DNA from: Candidatus Abyssobacteria bacterium SURF_5
GTDB lineage: Bacteria > Abyssobacteria > SURF-5
Direction of reading: 5' to 3'
NCBI GenBank assembly: GCA_003598085.1
Contig: QZKU01000053.1
Location: 1-64,000, forward strand
DNA: 64,000 bases
Below, piece by piece: positions 56,561-64,000 of this stretch. The translations under genes were made by a program, and so were the position numbers. How positions within the stretch are numbered: position 1 is the stretch's first letter; every line of letters starts with the position of its first letter. The notes under the pieces are model-generated. The model saw nothing but the letters and a program-made list of their open reading frames with translations, was not told the DNA's origin and ran no database searches.

Positions 56561-57576
56561 ATCTGAATCTCCCGTAAGAACCTCGCGGCCTCCTCAGGAA
56601 TGGTGGGATTGATATAAAAGCCGGTTCCCCACTCGAAACCGGCGACGTGGGTGAGCTTCGGCATGATTTCGATATGCCAGTGGTAATCCACGTCGAGTGT
56701 TACCCAATATCCCATGCGCGCCCAGCGCACCGGCCCGGTGTGCAACACAAAATTGTACTGCGGCGTGTTGAGCGCCAGCGCCAGTTTCTGCATGACGCCG
56801 ATTACCGCATCGCTCAGCGACAACAGTTCTTCATGGTCAATGTTGTAAAAATCGGGGCTGTGCCGCTTCGGGAGCACCCATATCTCGAACGGAAACCGGG
56901 AGGCAAATGGACAAAAGCTTATGAAGCTGCGGTTCTCATAGATGATCCTGATCTCCTGAGATATCTCCTCTCTGATGATGTCGCAGAATACACAACGATC
57001 CTTATAGTTGAAATAATCCTTCGCGCCTATCAGCTCCTCTTTAACACGTTTCGGAGTGATAGGTGTCGCAATAAGCTGCGAATGCGGATGACTCAGCGAG
57101 GCGCCTGCCTGGCGCCCTTCGTTCTTGAAAATCAGGATGTATTTGAGCCGGTTGTCCTTGTTGAGATCTATCAGGCGGTCCTTGTATGCCTGGAACACCT
57201 TCGAGAGGCTCTCGCGCGTGTGCATGTGCATCTTCCGGAAATGGTCCGGCGTCTCGATGATCACTTCGTGTGCACCGATGCCGTTCATCTTGTCGTACAT
57301 GCCAACTCCGGCCTTGCCCATTTCTCCTTCAATGCGCAGGGCAGGGAACTTGTTGGGGACGACGCGGATCTCCCACCCCGGCCCGTTGGCGGCGTGATGA
57401 TTGCCTCGATATGCAAGGATCTCGGGCGGAGTCTTATCTTCATGGCCTTCGCAGAACGGGCAGAATCCCGTGTCGTTTTGAACCGGTTCCGGATTAAAAT
57501 CGGTCGGCCGTTTCCCGCGCTCGGTTGCTATGATTACCCACCGGCCAACGACCGGGTCCTTACGTAATTCCGGCAT
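56557..57576 (-). CDS. galT: galactose-1-phosphate uridylyltransferase-like enzyme
   Basis: HIT-superfamily nucleotidyltransferase of 339 residues. Zinc-type motif CPFCEG near the N-terminus, SLSHPHSQLIATP in the catalytic region (HPH box), CVFCDI, and HWHIEIMPKLTHVAG near the C-terminus. GalT swaps UMP between UDP-glucose and galactose-1-phosphate; related enzymes use ADP (ADP-glucose phosphorylase), which would fit the glg neighbourhood. Substrate is not settled. Confidence 0.85.
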   Translation of the reverse strand: MPELRKDPVVGRWVIIATERGKRPTDFNPEPVQNDTGFCPFCEGHEDKTPPEILAYRGNHHAANGPGWEIRVVPNKFPALRIEGEMGKAGVGMYDKMNGIGAHEVIIETPDHFRKMHMHTRESLSKVFQAYKDRLIDLNKDNRLKYILIFKNEGRQAGASLSHPHSQLIATPITPKRVKEELIGAKDYFNYKDRCVFCDIIREEISQEIRIIYENRSFISFCPFASRFPFEIWVLPKRHSPDFYNIDHEELLSLSDAVIGVMQKLALALNTPQYNFVLHTGPVRWARMGYWVTLDVDYHWHIEIMPKLTHVAGFEWGTGFYINPTIPEEAARFLREIQI

Positions 57577-57744
57577 TAGTTAATTCTCCTCCTAAGAGCC
57601 GGTCAAGCAGCCAGTCCGCCCGAAAACGCTCTCGTCCACGCGACGTTTCGCGCCCATTGGCAATCAGCGCGCGATCCACCTGCTTGCGCTGCCGCCGACA
57701 GGAACACACGCCCGCCGGCAACTGGATGATTCACAGCGGCCCCT

Positions 57745-59205
57745 TCATCCCCTTTTATATGTAATAGCTTTCTTATATAACTCTTCATACTTCCTGGCCG
57801 AGGCGTCCCATGAGAAATCACAGGCCATTCCATTAATCATGATGCGTTCCCATTCTTGTTTGTTCCGGTAAAAACCGCGGGCCTCCTTCAGTTTCTCCAG
57901 CAGAGCCTCGGAGGTGTACTCTTCGAATTTGAAGCCGTTGCCGGCTGTCGAGCGATTGCTTGGATAATCAATGATCGTATCATCCAATCCGCCGGTGGCG
58001 CGCACCAGCGGGACCGTTCCATATTTGAGGCTGTACATCTGGTTCAGCCCGCAGGGTTCGTAGCGGGACGGCATCAGGAAAATGTCGGCGCCCGCCTCGA
58101 TCTTGTGGGCGAGTTCGTTGGAAAAAGCGAGTTTCACGCCGACCCGCTGCGGGTACTTCCGCGCAATTTCCTCGAACAATTTATGGTATCGCTCCTCGCC
58201 CGTCCCGAGAACCACAAGTTGAAAATCTTCCTCAACAATCTGATCGATCACCGGAGTGAGAATGTCAAAGCCCTTCTGATCGGCCAGGCGCGAGATGATG
58301 CCCAGAAGCGGCGCATCATCAATGGGCGGCAAGCCGTATTGCTCGAGCAGGTCTCGCTTGCATCTGGCTTTGCCGCTCAAATCCTTTGAACTGTAAGGCG
58401 CCGCGATATACTTGTCGGTCTCCGGACGCCATTCGTCGTAGTCCACCCCGTTCAACACGCCGTAAAGCCGGTCGGAGCGCTTGCGCAAAATGCCTTCCAT
58501 CCCGCAGCCGAATTCCTTCGTCTGAATTTCATTCGCATAGCGGGTGCTTACCGTATTCACGACTTCCGCGCCTACAATACCTGCCTTCAAAAAATTGATC
58601 TTGCCGTAGTACTCGATTCCCTCGGGATTGAATATATCCCACGGAAGGTTGGTCAAATGCATATCGAGATGCCAGAACAGCCCCTGATATCCGATGTTGT
58701 GAATCGTGAACAGCGAAGCAACCGACCGGAAATTCGGTTCGCCGCGCAACACGCTGTTCAAGAAGATCGGAACCAGTCCGGTCTGCCAATCATTGCAGTG
58801 AATAACATCGGGCTCAAAATCAAGAACATTGCATAACTCGAGGACGGCCTTCGAAAAGAAAATGAAGCGCTCGGCGTTGTCGGGATAATCACCTTTCGGA
58901 GTCCCATACAACTGGTCGCGGTCGAAATAAGCCGCTTTCCCAATGAAGTAAACGTGCGCGTTCCCGGCGAGAGTGGCCTTGAATATCTCGCCAAATTCCT
59001 CTCGATCTGAAATGGGAACGGAGAACGTCGTGTCAATATCCTCAATTTCAGGATGTTTTTCCCTGGTTGTTCTATAGTACGGAACGACCGCCCATACTTC
59101 ATGACCCAGTTTGCTCAATGCCTTTGAAAGCGCTCCCGCCACATCGGCAAGACCGCCGGTTTTCGAGTAGGGAACCATTTCGCTTGAAGCAAGCAGTATT
59201 TTCAT
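57745..59205 (-). CDS. glgA: glycogen synthase (GT5, ADP-glucose type)
   Basis: 486-residue GT-B enzyme extending alpha-1,4 glucan. N-terminal MKILLASSEMVPYSKTGGLADVAGAL carries the KTGGL donor motif, with LFTIHNIGYQG and, in the C-terminal half, the PSRYEPCGLNQMYSLKYGTVPLVRATGGL nucleotide-sugar region. It begins 6 bp after glgC, so they form one unit. A 168-bp gap with no gene separates it from galT. Confidence 0.95.
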   Translation of the reverse strand: MKILLASSEMVPYSKTGGLADVAGALSKALSKLGHEVWAVVPYYRTTREKHPEIEDIDTTFSVPISDREEFGEIFKATLAGNAHVYFIGKAAYFDRDQLYGTPKGDYPDNAERFIFFSKAVLELCNVLDFEPDVIHCNDWQTGLVPIFLNSVLRGEPNFRSVASLFTIHNIGYQGLFWHLDMHLTNLPWDIFNPEGIEYYGKINFLKAGIVGAEVVNTVSTRYANEIQTKEFGCGMEGILRKRSDRLYGVLNGVDYDEWRPETDKYIAAPYSSKDLSGKARCKRDLLEQYGLPPIDDAPLLGIISRLADQKGFDILTPVIDQIVEEDFQLVVLGTGEERYHKLFEEIARKYPQRVGVKLAFSNELAHKIEAGADIFLMPSRYEPCGLNQMYSLKYGTVPLVRATGGLDDTIIDYPSNRSTAGNGFKFEEYTSEALLEKLKEARGFYRNKQEWERIMINGMACDFSWDASARKYEELYKKAITYKRG

Positions 59206-59211
59206 GAAACT

Positions 59212-60492
59212 TCAAATATCCTTCTCTGATCTTACTCTTTTCACCGTAACCGTTACCGGAATCTTGAGCGGCGGAGGCTCGATTTTCATGGCTTTCGATA
59301 TTACAACGATTCCCGAGTCGGTCACCGTAAACTGTTTCTTGTCTTCTTCCAAATCATATCCAATGTCCATGCGCGGGGGAATCTTAACGTATTTGTCGAT
59401 AATAGCTCTCCTGATGCGGCTGTACCGACCGACGTCAACCCCCTCGAACAGGATGGAATCTTCAACATTTGCAAAACTGTTAATTCGGACGCGCGGCGAG
59501 AGGATTGAGCGGCGTACTTTCCCTCCGCTGATGATGCAGCCGCCGCACACCATCGAATCGAGCGCGACGCCAAGGCGCCCGCCCTCGTATTCCTGCGCGA
59601 AAATGAACTTGGCCGGCGGATTCTGAGACTGGTACGTCCGGATCGGCCATTCCGGATCATACAAATTGAAAATCGGACTGACCGAAACCAGATCCATGTT
59701 CGCCTCATAATAGGCGTCAATGGTGCCCACATCCTTCCAATACTGCGCTTCCTTCTTGTTCTCATCAATGAAGTTGTAAGCGTAAACCTTGAACGAATCG
59801 AGCATCGGCGGGATTACATCTTTCCCAAAATCGCGCAGGCGTCGCTCCTTCGAAGCTCCTCCCAAAACATCAATAAGCGCGTCCTTGTTGAAAATGTAAA
59901 TGCCCATCGAACCGAAGCAGATATTCTCCTTGCCCGGAGGCGACTTCGGTTCGGCAGGTTTCTCCTCGAAACCGATCACGCGGTCGTCAGTATCAACCTG
60001 CAGAACCCCAAATCGATGCGCCTCCCGCCGGTCGACCTCCAGCGCACCGACTGTCATGTCGGCCCCTTTCGATTCATGAAAATCCAGCATCTTCGCATAA
60101 TCCATCTTGTAAATGTGATCGCCGGAGAGAATCAGGACGCGTGTGGTCGACCCATGTTCCACGAGGTGCAGGTTCTGGTAAACTGCGTCCGAAGTCCCCA
60201 GATACCATTCCTTTCCCACTCGCTGCTGTGCGGGAATCAACTCGATGAACTCGCCGAACTCATGATGGAAAATGCTCCAGCCGTTTCTCACGTGCTGGTT
60301 GAGCGAATCTGATTTGTACTGCGTGAGAATGTAGACGCGGCGCAACCCGGAGTTCACGCTGTTGCTCAACGTGAAGTCGATGAGCCGGTAAATGCCCCCA
60401 AAGGGGACCGCGGGCTTTGCCCTCTCAAGGGTAAGAGGATACAGTCGTTCACCCTTGCCGCCGACAAGCAGCATTGCCAAAACGTGTCGCAT
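59212..60492 (-). CDS. glgC: glucose-1-phosphate adenylyltransferase
   Basis: Makes ADP-glucose, the regulated step of glycogen synthesis. 426 residues: VGGKGERLYPLTLERAKPAVPFGG holds the nucleotide loop; GVLQVDTDDRVIGFEEKP follows; the C-terminal left-handed beta-helix carries the allosteric part. GGGGGAGAGG precedes the ATG. It leads glgC-glgA from the promoter at 60590. Confidence 0.96.
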   Translation of the reverse strand: MRHVLAMLLVGGKGERLYPLTLERAKPAVPFGGIYRLIDFTLSNSVNSGLRRVYILTQYKSDSLNQHVRNGWSIFHHEFGEFIELIPAQQRVGKEWYLGTSDAVYQNLHLVEHGSTTRVLILSGDHIYKMDYAKMLDFHESKGADMTVGALEVDRREAHRFGVLQVDTDDRVIGFEEKPAEPKSPPGKENICFGSMGIYIFNKDALIDVLGGASKERRLRDFGKDVIPPMLDSFKVYAYNFIDENKKEAQYWKDVGTIDAYYEANMDLVSVSPIFNLYDPEWPIRTYQSQNPPAKFIFAQEYEGGRLGVALDSMVCGGCIISGGKVRRSILSPRVRINSFANVEDSILFEGVDVGRYSRIRRAIIDKYVKIPPRMDIGYDLEEDKKQFTVTDSGIVVISKAMKIEPPPLKIPVTVTVKRVRSEKDI

Positions 60493-60589
60493 TCCTCTCC
60501 CCCGGCTCGGCTTCCGCCTCCAAACTCAGTGAAAATAATGAAAAAGATTGAACTGGTGAAACAGCGGAGATGCTTGTTAAGCACTTTTA

Positions 60590-60619
60590 ATTTTAACAAA
60601 ATCCCAATGCTTTCGTCAA
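60590..60619 (-). promoter_or_regulatory. promoter of glgC-glgA
   Basis: Minus-strand TTGACG (60614-60619), 18-bp spacer, TAAAAT (60590-60595) preceded by TGT. Leader of about 90 nt to glgC. Confidence 0.65.
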
Positions 60620-60771
60620 TGTGGCTTGAGAAATCGGAGAGCCTCTTTACGCCGGGTTGGGAACAGCATAAGCGGTGGGAACATTTGCGCTTCAGAGGGG
60701 ATCGGCCGCATCCCTAAGGAAGCAAGACTCGGCACGCGCAGCGGCATCAGACGGCAGCGCGCTCAGTCATG

Positions 60772-61638
60772 TCAGATTTTTCGCTGGGGGAGGTCGATTT
60801 CGCATTTGACGGCCTTGCTGAAGGAAGTCGCCGCTTCCTTTCGACGACCGAGTTTCTCGAGTGAAACCCCTTTCTTGTACCAGGCATCGTTGTTCTTGGG
60901 ATCGAGCTCGAGCGCGCGACTGTAGCAGGTGATTGCTTCCCGATGCTTCCCGACCGATGCAAGGGTTGCGCCCATGTTATACCATGCCTCGGCTTGATGC
61001 TGATTTAGCTTAACCGCCTTATCATAGCATTTCATCGCCTCAGCGTGCTCTCCTATTTTTTCGAGCGCCGCTCCCTTATTCGACCACACCTCCGAGCGGT
61101 TCGGCTCGATTGCGATAGCGTTGTCGTAACACGTAATTGCTTCCTGATAGTTGCCGAGCTTGGCGAGGATCACTCCCTTGTTCGACCACGCGCCGGCATG
61201 GTCCGGATCGATTCCGAGCGCGCGATCGTAACAGGCGATGGCTTCTTCATTCTTCCCCAACTTGCCGAGCGCAACTCCCTTATTCGACCATGCTCCCGCA
61301 TTTTCAGGTTCCTTCGAGATGATCATGTCGCAGCAATAAATGGCCTCGCGGTACCGCCCCAGGTTTCTCAATGCTATCCCCTTCATAGCCCATTCCTCGA
61401 CATCGGCGGGAGATAACTGAGCAACCCTTTGGAATACCTTCTCCGCCAACTGGCGATTCCCCTGTTTGTTAAGGGTCGACCCGCTCGTGTAGAGGATTTC
61501 GATATCGTCTTCCGCAAGGTTCAGGGCGCCTGCAATCTTGCCTTCCAAAAGGAGTTCCGTGATTTTCTCGATCCTCTCGGCCGGTGTTTCATATTTCAGC
61601 CGTCTCACGGCATCAATCAACTTGTTAATCCAATCCAT
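60772..61638 (-). CDS. tetratricopeptide repeat protein
   Basis: 288 residues from MDWINKLIDAVRRL, chosen over an ATG nine codons upstream because it matches the spacing of a GAAG site. After an N-terminal helical segment, about seven TPR units of 34 residues run from about residue 50 to the end, each with a WSNKG…A…G…EAI..YD.A pattern. No catalytic domain. Probably a scaffold for protein contacts; partner unknown. Own promoter upstream. Confidence 0.85.
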   Translation of the reverse strand: MDWINKLIDAVRRLKYETPAERIEKITELLLEGKIAGALNLAEDDIEILYTSGSTLNKQGNRQLAEKVFQRVAQLSPADVEEWAMKGIALRNLGRYREAIYCCDMIISKEPENAGAWSNKGVALGKLGKNEEAIACYDRALGIDPDHAGAWSNKGVILAKLGNYQEAITCYDNAIAIEPNRSEVWSNKGAALEKIGEHAEAMKCYDKAVKLNQHQAEAWYNMGATLASVGKHREAITCYSRALELDPKNNDAWYKKGVSLEKLGRRKEAATSFSKAVKCEIDLPQRKI

Positions 61639-61819
61639 GTCACTTCTTCCCCTCGCTGCAATCAAAAAGCGTGAGCAACCGGCACAGAGCCTGCGGGGAC
61701 TTCGGAAATCAGGGGGACGCTTGAAACGCGGCTGTGTTGGTTTGAGGATCTCTTATTGCAGACGTATCAAGCTCTGCGGGTCAATTATGGTGAGGGTTGC
61801 AGCCCTTTGCTTCGTGCAA

Positions 61820-61848
61820 AGTGTAGCACACCGCTTTCGCACTGTCAA
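61820..61848 (-). promoter_or_regulatory. promoter of the TPR gene
   Basis: Minus-strand TTGACA (61843-61848), 17-bp spacer, TACACT (61820-61825) with TGC before the -10. It lies just before the PilZ stop codon, so part of it sits in the 226-bp gap. Confidence 0.8.
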
Positions 61849-61864
61849 TAAGATTTGCCTATGT

Positions 61865-62980
61865 TCAGACGCCGGCGGGCAACTTTTGCTTCGCCTTTGA
61901 ATAGATGAGCCGGAAAATCTTTTCGTGCGTATCCGGGCTCATGCCGGCAAACTCAACGTTCATGATGAATTCGCCCGTAGTCCCACGCCGGTTGACCGCC
62001 AAAATTTTGGCGATGACGGGCAGACATCCATCATCCTCGGCAGGCAGTTCGATGTAAACAAGGTCGTTCGCCTTGAGGGGAAGCCGCATTGCAAGAGCCA
62101 GCCCGGCGCCGCTAAGATTGATTACATGACCCGAGAGAGAGGGCTGGTCCCACTTCAACTTCTTCGGGCCTGAGCCCTCGAGCTCCTCTCGCGTAACCGG
62201 AATAACGGTGACCGGAATATTGGTGTCCACACGGTGATACTGCCTCCGCTGGTTGCGCTCAATATCGTCCACGTGCTCAAATCTGGTGATCAACTGGCGG
62301 CCGCCCGACTGGCTGATGACCTGCGACTCAAAGTGGTAGCTGGCGTCGCGGTCGCGCCAAAAGTAGATATTGAATTTTTCCCCCGGCTCGAAATGAACGT
62401 ATTTTCCCTGGGCCTTGGGCGTCACCGCAAGCAGGCCCGTCGGAGCCGCCTCAACCACCGGCGCCATGAACACTTTGCCGTCTGACTGCCGCTTCAGGTG
62501 CAGCCATTGATTCGTTTTCAAGTCACGCGTCGTGCGAACCGGCGGCAGCTTCATTCTTTCGCCGAAGAAAATCTTGTTGCGGATGATCCTCAGCTCCTGC
62601 ACGTCCGACTCGGTGAGTTGCCGCGAGGCATTCGGGCCCATTTCTTCAAGACGACTATTGAAGAACTCGAATGAAACCAGCAGGCGGTCGGGATGCTTTA
62701 TCTGCCCGAGCTTCACCAGCGTCTTCAGTTGCTTGACTTCCTCGGGGGCCAACTGGAAAACGAGCGCCAACCGGCTGAAGTCGTCGCGGCTCTTTTGCAT
62801 GATCCTGGCGGTGCGGATGCGGCGTGAAATCAGTTCGAAAGCGGAAAAGGCGCATACCGCACCAATGATCGCAGCCAGCATCCACCACAATGTGGCTGCG
62901 CTTGGCTTGGGCGGCCGCAGATACGTCAGGAGGGTATGATAATCAAGTTGTTGGGCGGCGAGGAGGACACTGGCAAACAT
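61865..62980 (-). CDS. membrane-anchored PilZ-domain protein
   Basis: 371 residues. One N-terminal helix (about 28-48, LWWMLAAIIGAVCAFSAF), a helical linker, then a YcgR-N-like barrel (about 150-225) and a PilZ domain (about 235-365). The c-di-GMP signatures are visible: NQRRQYHRVDTNIPV (RxxxR) and VINLSGAGLALAM (D/NxSxxG). So it likely binds cyclic di-GMP at the membrane. It starts 1 bp after the kinase-like gene and has no ribosome binding site of its own. Confidence 0.85.
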   Translation of the reverse strand: MFASVLLAAQQLDYHTLLTYLRPPKPSAATLWWMLAAIIGAVCAFSAFELISRRIRTARIMQKSRDDFSRLALVFQLAPEEVKQLKTLVKLGQIKHPDRLLVSFEFFNSRLEEMGPNASRQLTESDVQELRIIRNKIFFGERMKLPPVRTTRDLKTNQWLHLKRQSDGKVFMAPVVEAAPTGLLAVTPKAQGKYVHFEPGEKFNIYFWRDRDASYHFESQVISQSGGRQLITRFEHVDDIERNQRRQYHRVDTNIPVTVIPVTREELEGSGPKKLKWDQPSLSGHVINLSGAGLALAMRLPLKANDLVYIELPAEDDGCLPVIAKILAVNRRGTTGEFIMNVEFAGMSPDTHEKIFRLIYSKAKQKLPAGV

Positions 62981-62981
62981 A

Positions 62982-63818
62982 CTAAATATTAGCCTGCTTC
63001 TGCTGCTGCCTCTGCTGCATTCTGGTCAGGTCGAGGATTAACTCTGAAAGCGAAGAAAAGCGTTTGCGCGGCTTTTTCTCGAGCATTTTCATGACTACTC
63101 GGCTGATGTCGGCGGGCACCTGCGGGTTGATCGTTGAGGGAACCTCGACCACGTTCATCCGGAGGTGCTTGTGCATGATCTCCGCCACCGAGGTCCCGCG
63201 GATCGGCATGACGCGGCTGAACAGATAGAAGAGCACCACCCCCAGAGAGTAAATATCGCTGCGCTCGTCCACCCTTTTCTCTTTCACCTGTTCCGGCGAA
63301 AAGTACCTGACCGACTCCACGCTCGTGTAGCCCCGCCGCTTGCGCCACCGATTAAAGAGTTTCGAAAAATAAAAATCGGACAGCTTGACGTTGAGGTTGT
63401 CGTCGAGCAGAATGTTGCTCGCTTTCAGGTTCTGATGCAGAATCTTTGACACGTGGAGATATTGTATCCCCTTCATGATCTGAAGCGCCACGTGCAGAAG
63501 GTCGGGGAACGGGTGAATCTGGTTCTCAACATATCCTCTTAAATTGATGCCTTCGACGTATTCAGTCAGCAAGAACGATTCCGTATATTTGCCGATCAGC
63601 TTGTGATACTTGACAATGTTGGGCGATCTGAACTGGACGACCCTCTCAAATTCCTGGCTGAAACTCTTGTATTCGCGCTCGCTGTTGAAGAAGTCCATCG
63701 GCAACGCCTTCAGCGCAAACTTCTGTTTGCTCCCTATGTCCTCGACCAGGAAGACCCTGCTCTCCTGCGGGTTTCCGATCACGCCCAGGATCTGATAGTT
63801 TTCAACAATCTTCTTCAT
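62982..63818 (-). CDS. Ser/Thr kinase-like protein, probable pseudokinase
   Basis: 278 residues, only a kinase fold with no membrane helix. The ATP-site Lys is kept (FALKAL, Lys37), and so are the APE-type SPEQ and DERSDIYSLGVVLFYLF. But the catalytic loop reads HQNLKASN (128-135): the HRD Asp is Asn130. DFG is DFY (148-150), and the Gly loop is GVIGNPQES, not GxGxxG. It is therefore expected to lack or have weak phosphotransfer activity. The C-terminus is Gln-rich. It is coupled to the PilZ gene. Confidence 0.85.
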   Translation of the reverse strand: MKKIVENYQILGVIGNPQESRVFLVEDIGSKQKFALKALPMDFFNSEREYKSFSQEFERVVQFRSPNIVKYHKLIGKYTESFLLTEYVEGINLRGYVENQIHPFPDLLHVALQIMKGIQYLHVSKILHQNLKASNILLDDNLNVKLSDFYFSKLFNRWRKRRGYTSVESVRYFSPEQVKEKRVDERSDIYSLGVVLFYLFSRVMPIRGTSVAEIMHKHLRMNVVEVPSTINPQVPADISRVVMKMLEKKPRKRFSSLSELILDLTRMQQRQQQKQANI

Positions 63819-63886
63819 TGCTCCCCCATTTGGTCTGTTTCAGCCCGCATCCCGCCGCTGAGCGCCCGGCGGCACAGGTGCGGTTA

Positions 63887-64000
63887 TCATACAACAAGCA
63901 GAGAATGCGCTTCCAGCAGACCCGTGATCACCTCGTGGTCCTGATGCGTTCCCCCGCGACGGTCGAGCATGATGCCCCGGATGCCGGCGTTTCGAGCACC
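63887..64000 (-). CDS. C-terminal end of a HAD-like hydrolase (partial)
   Basis: A minus-strand frame enters from the right edge and stops at 63887-63889, giving 37 residues: GARNAGIRGIMLDRRGGTHQ then DHEVITGLLEAHSLLVV. The GARxAGIxGIxLDR pattern is typical of the C-terminus of HAD-superfamily phosphatases. The gene's start lies beyond the window. Confidence 0.65.
   Translation of the reverse strand, partial: GARNAGIRGIMLDRRGGTHQDHEVITGLLEAHSLLVV

Noticed and set aside
57577-57744. Gene between galT and glgA
   Set aside because: No frame has a start with ribosome binding site or family resemblance; left as a gap.
63852-63873. GC-rich hairpin CCGCC…GGCGG between the HAD-like and kinase-like genes as terminator
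   Set aside because: No T tract follows; it could be chance in GC-rich DNA.

Overview
The window reads as a stretch of chromosome from a diderm (Gram-negative-type) bacterium with moderately high GC. The evidence is an Lpt lipopolysaccharide-export set (lptC, lptA, lptB), a lipid-linked heptosyltransferase-like gene, Sec components, and housekeeping operons in familiar order. Several features point to a poorly characterised lineage rather than a model phylum: secD fused to secF, QueH in place of QueG, hprK next to rapZ, a pair of ArsA-like ATPases, two GH57 enzymes in a glycogen cluster, and a standalone B12-binding mutase domain. I cannot name the phylum from sequence reading alone. No phage, insertion sequence, CRISPR array or rRNA operon was seen.

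Layout. 1-492: no confident gene; possible C-terminal end of a membrane protein at the left edge. 493-13169 (minus strand): one long run rimP-nusA-infB-ylxP-rbfA-nrnA-truB-ribF-tpiA-secG-murA-hisD-hisC, mostly overlapping or closely spaced. 13384-15452 (plus): cysK and a GT9 glycosyltransferase from a clear promoter. 15442-18368 (minus): DUF2905 protein, inositol-monophosphatase-like enzyme, thiL, DUF1318 (YdbL-like) lipoprotein. 18485-19148 (plus): a 31-residue membrane peptide gene with its own promoter, then tRNA-Arg and tRNA-His behind a consensus promoter. 19217-22066 (minus): MFS/spermidine-synthase-like/TPR fusion. 22549-35538 (plus): GNAT-like protein, yebC-ruvC-ruvA-ruvB, queH-queA-tgt, yajC-secDF, nadC-birA-coaX. 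35715-42303 (plus): lptC-lptA-lptB, hpf, hprK-rapZ-HPr-EI. 42324-47535 (plus): membrane-anchored hydrolase, two ArsA/Get3-like ATPases, SCP2-like lipid carrier, polytopic membrane protein. 47546-50573 (minus): cyclic-nucleotide-binding protein, a repeat-rich intergenic stretch, a secreted 14-repeat LVIVD protein. 50782-51192 (plus): B12-binding domain. 51209-60492 (minus): panE, two GH57 enzymes, galT-like gene, glgA, glgC. 60772-64000 (minus): TPR protein, PilZ protein, a kinase-like protein lacking the catalytic Asp, and the C-terminal end of a HAD-like hydrolase.

How the genes work together. The left operon couples ribosome and RNA maturation to cofactor, glycolysis, secretion, cell-wall and histidine genes. 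The centre couples Holliday-junction resolution, queuosine tRNA modification and protein export. The hprK-rapZ-HPr-EI block is a phosphorelay with no EIIA or sugar permease nearby, so probably regulatory. The right side makes and remodels alpha-glucan storage polymer. The most unusual parts are the ArsA-pair lipid-linked cluster (42324-47535) and the PilZ/pseudokinase pair (61865-63818). Eight of fourteen predicted promoters have an extended -10, and in six of them the element is exactly TGC.
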